Positions 40,719-40,719 of a stretch of 40,719 nt of DNA are shown piece by piece (the stretch's first letter is position 1; each line of letters starts with the position of its first letter). The stretch covers positions 179,849 to 220,567 of the forward strand of contig JANQFQ010000051.1 in NCBI GenBank assembly GCA_028277765.1. The letters run 5' to 3'. The DNA comes from Desulfobacterales bacterium (lineage in GTDB: Bacteria; Desulfobacterota; Desulfobacteria; Desulfobacterales; SURF-7). The notes beneath the pieces were generated by a model. The model did no database searches and had not been told where the DNA came from. It was given only the letters and a program-made list of their open reading frames with translations. Both the position numbers and the translations under genes were made by a program.

Positions 40719-40719
40719 C

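Larger units (their letters stand above)
38993..40719 (-). mobile_element. IS110-family insertion sequence (right end defined, left end unresolved)
   Basis: The element contains an IS110-type transposase (39076-40479, minus), a non-coding right end of 83 bases (38993-39075) and at least 240 bases of non-coding left end. Read on the minus strand, the right junction is GGATTAA-CT-TCGTGGTG, with CT as the likely core dinucleotide (38992-38991) and TCGTGGTG as chromosomal target. TTGACT (39011-39006) lies 15 bases before the junction and could provide a -35 box in a circular intermediate. There are no terminal inverted repeats or target duplications, as expected for the family. The left junction was not found; it is near or beyond the window end. 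Confidence 0.85.

Overview
The window reads as a chromosomal segment of a strictly anaerobic, sulfate-reducing bacterium of the Desulfobacterota (Desulfobacterales-like). This is inference from gene content: a zinc-motif ATP sulfurylase (sat) with its own strong promoter and terminator, the futalosine route to menaquinone (mqnA, mqnE and UbiA/UbiD partners), molybdenum cofactor genes, a propionate/acetate-CoA ligase next to a sigma-54 activator, GatCAB amidotransferase genes, an endonuclease-type MutL, and many short-period intergenic repeats. No rRNA, tRNA or CRISPR array was seen.

Layout. 1-4140: 5' part of hisD (minus), serC, a 55-residue membrane peptide, then moaB and pyrR (minus) back to back with moaE-like and moaC (plus). 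4275-9891: lytic transglycosylase mltA, a PAS-PAS sigma-54 activator, and an acyl-CoA ligase behind a well-spaced -24/-12 promoter. 10398-13881: a lone receiver domain, a strong terminator, then pabA and a fused pabB-pabC for 4-aminobenzoate. 14100-19204: an exported transglutaminase, a NifU-like scaffold and a radical SAM protein with overlapping ends, then a polytopic GT-C-like membrane protein. 19211-25984 (minus): argS, a SPOR protein, gatC, gatA, a 61-residue protein and mutL. 26448-27722: sat. 28042-34499: a Dabb lipoprotein, a SPASM radical SAM protein, and the menaquinone genes mqnL, mqnP, mqnE and mqnA. 34540-36781: an L7/L12-like membrane peptide, a NAD synthase-like protein and an unknown HTH-like protein. 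37125-38973: a two-gene membrane module whose second protein has a possible caspase-type His/Cys pair. 38993 to the window end: an IS110-family element.

The strongest new observation is in that IS110 element. The non-coding stretch upstream of its transposase folds into two adjacent stem-loops. The first carries segments that read out the target TCGTGTC-CT-TCGTG. The second carries an 8-base match to the right end of the element. The observed right junction is CT followed by TCGTGGTG, so both match. This looks like a bridge RNA aimed at the 9-base-period CTTCGTG repeats scattered between genes, and near-matching copies occur in this window at 29872-29902 and 30041-30060.

Secondary points: several palindromic or MITE-like intergenic elements, 7-base and 9-base period repeat families, a possible attenuator in front of pabA, and a Ser in place of the usual fourth acidic residue of the IS110 DEDD tetrad.
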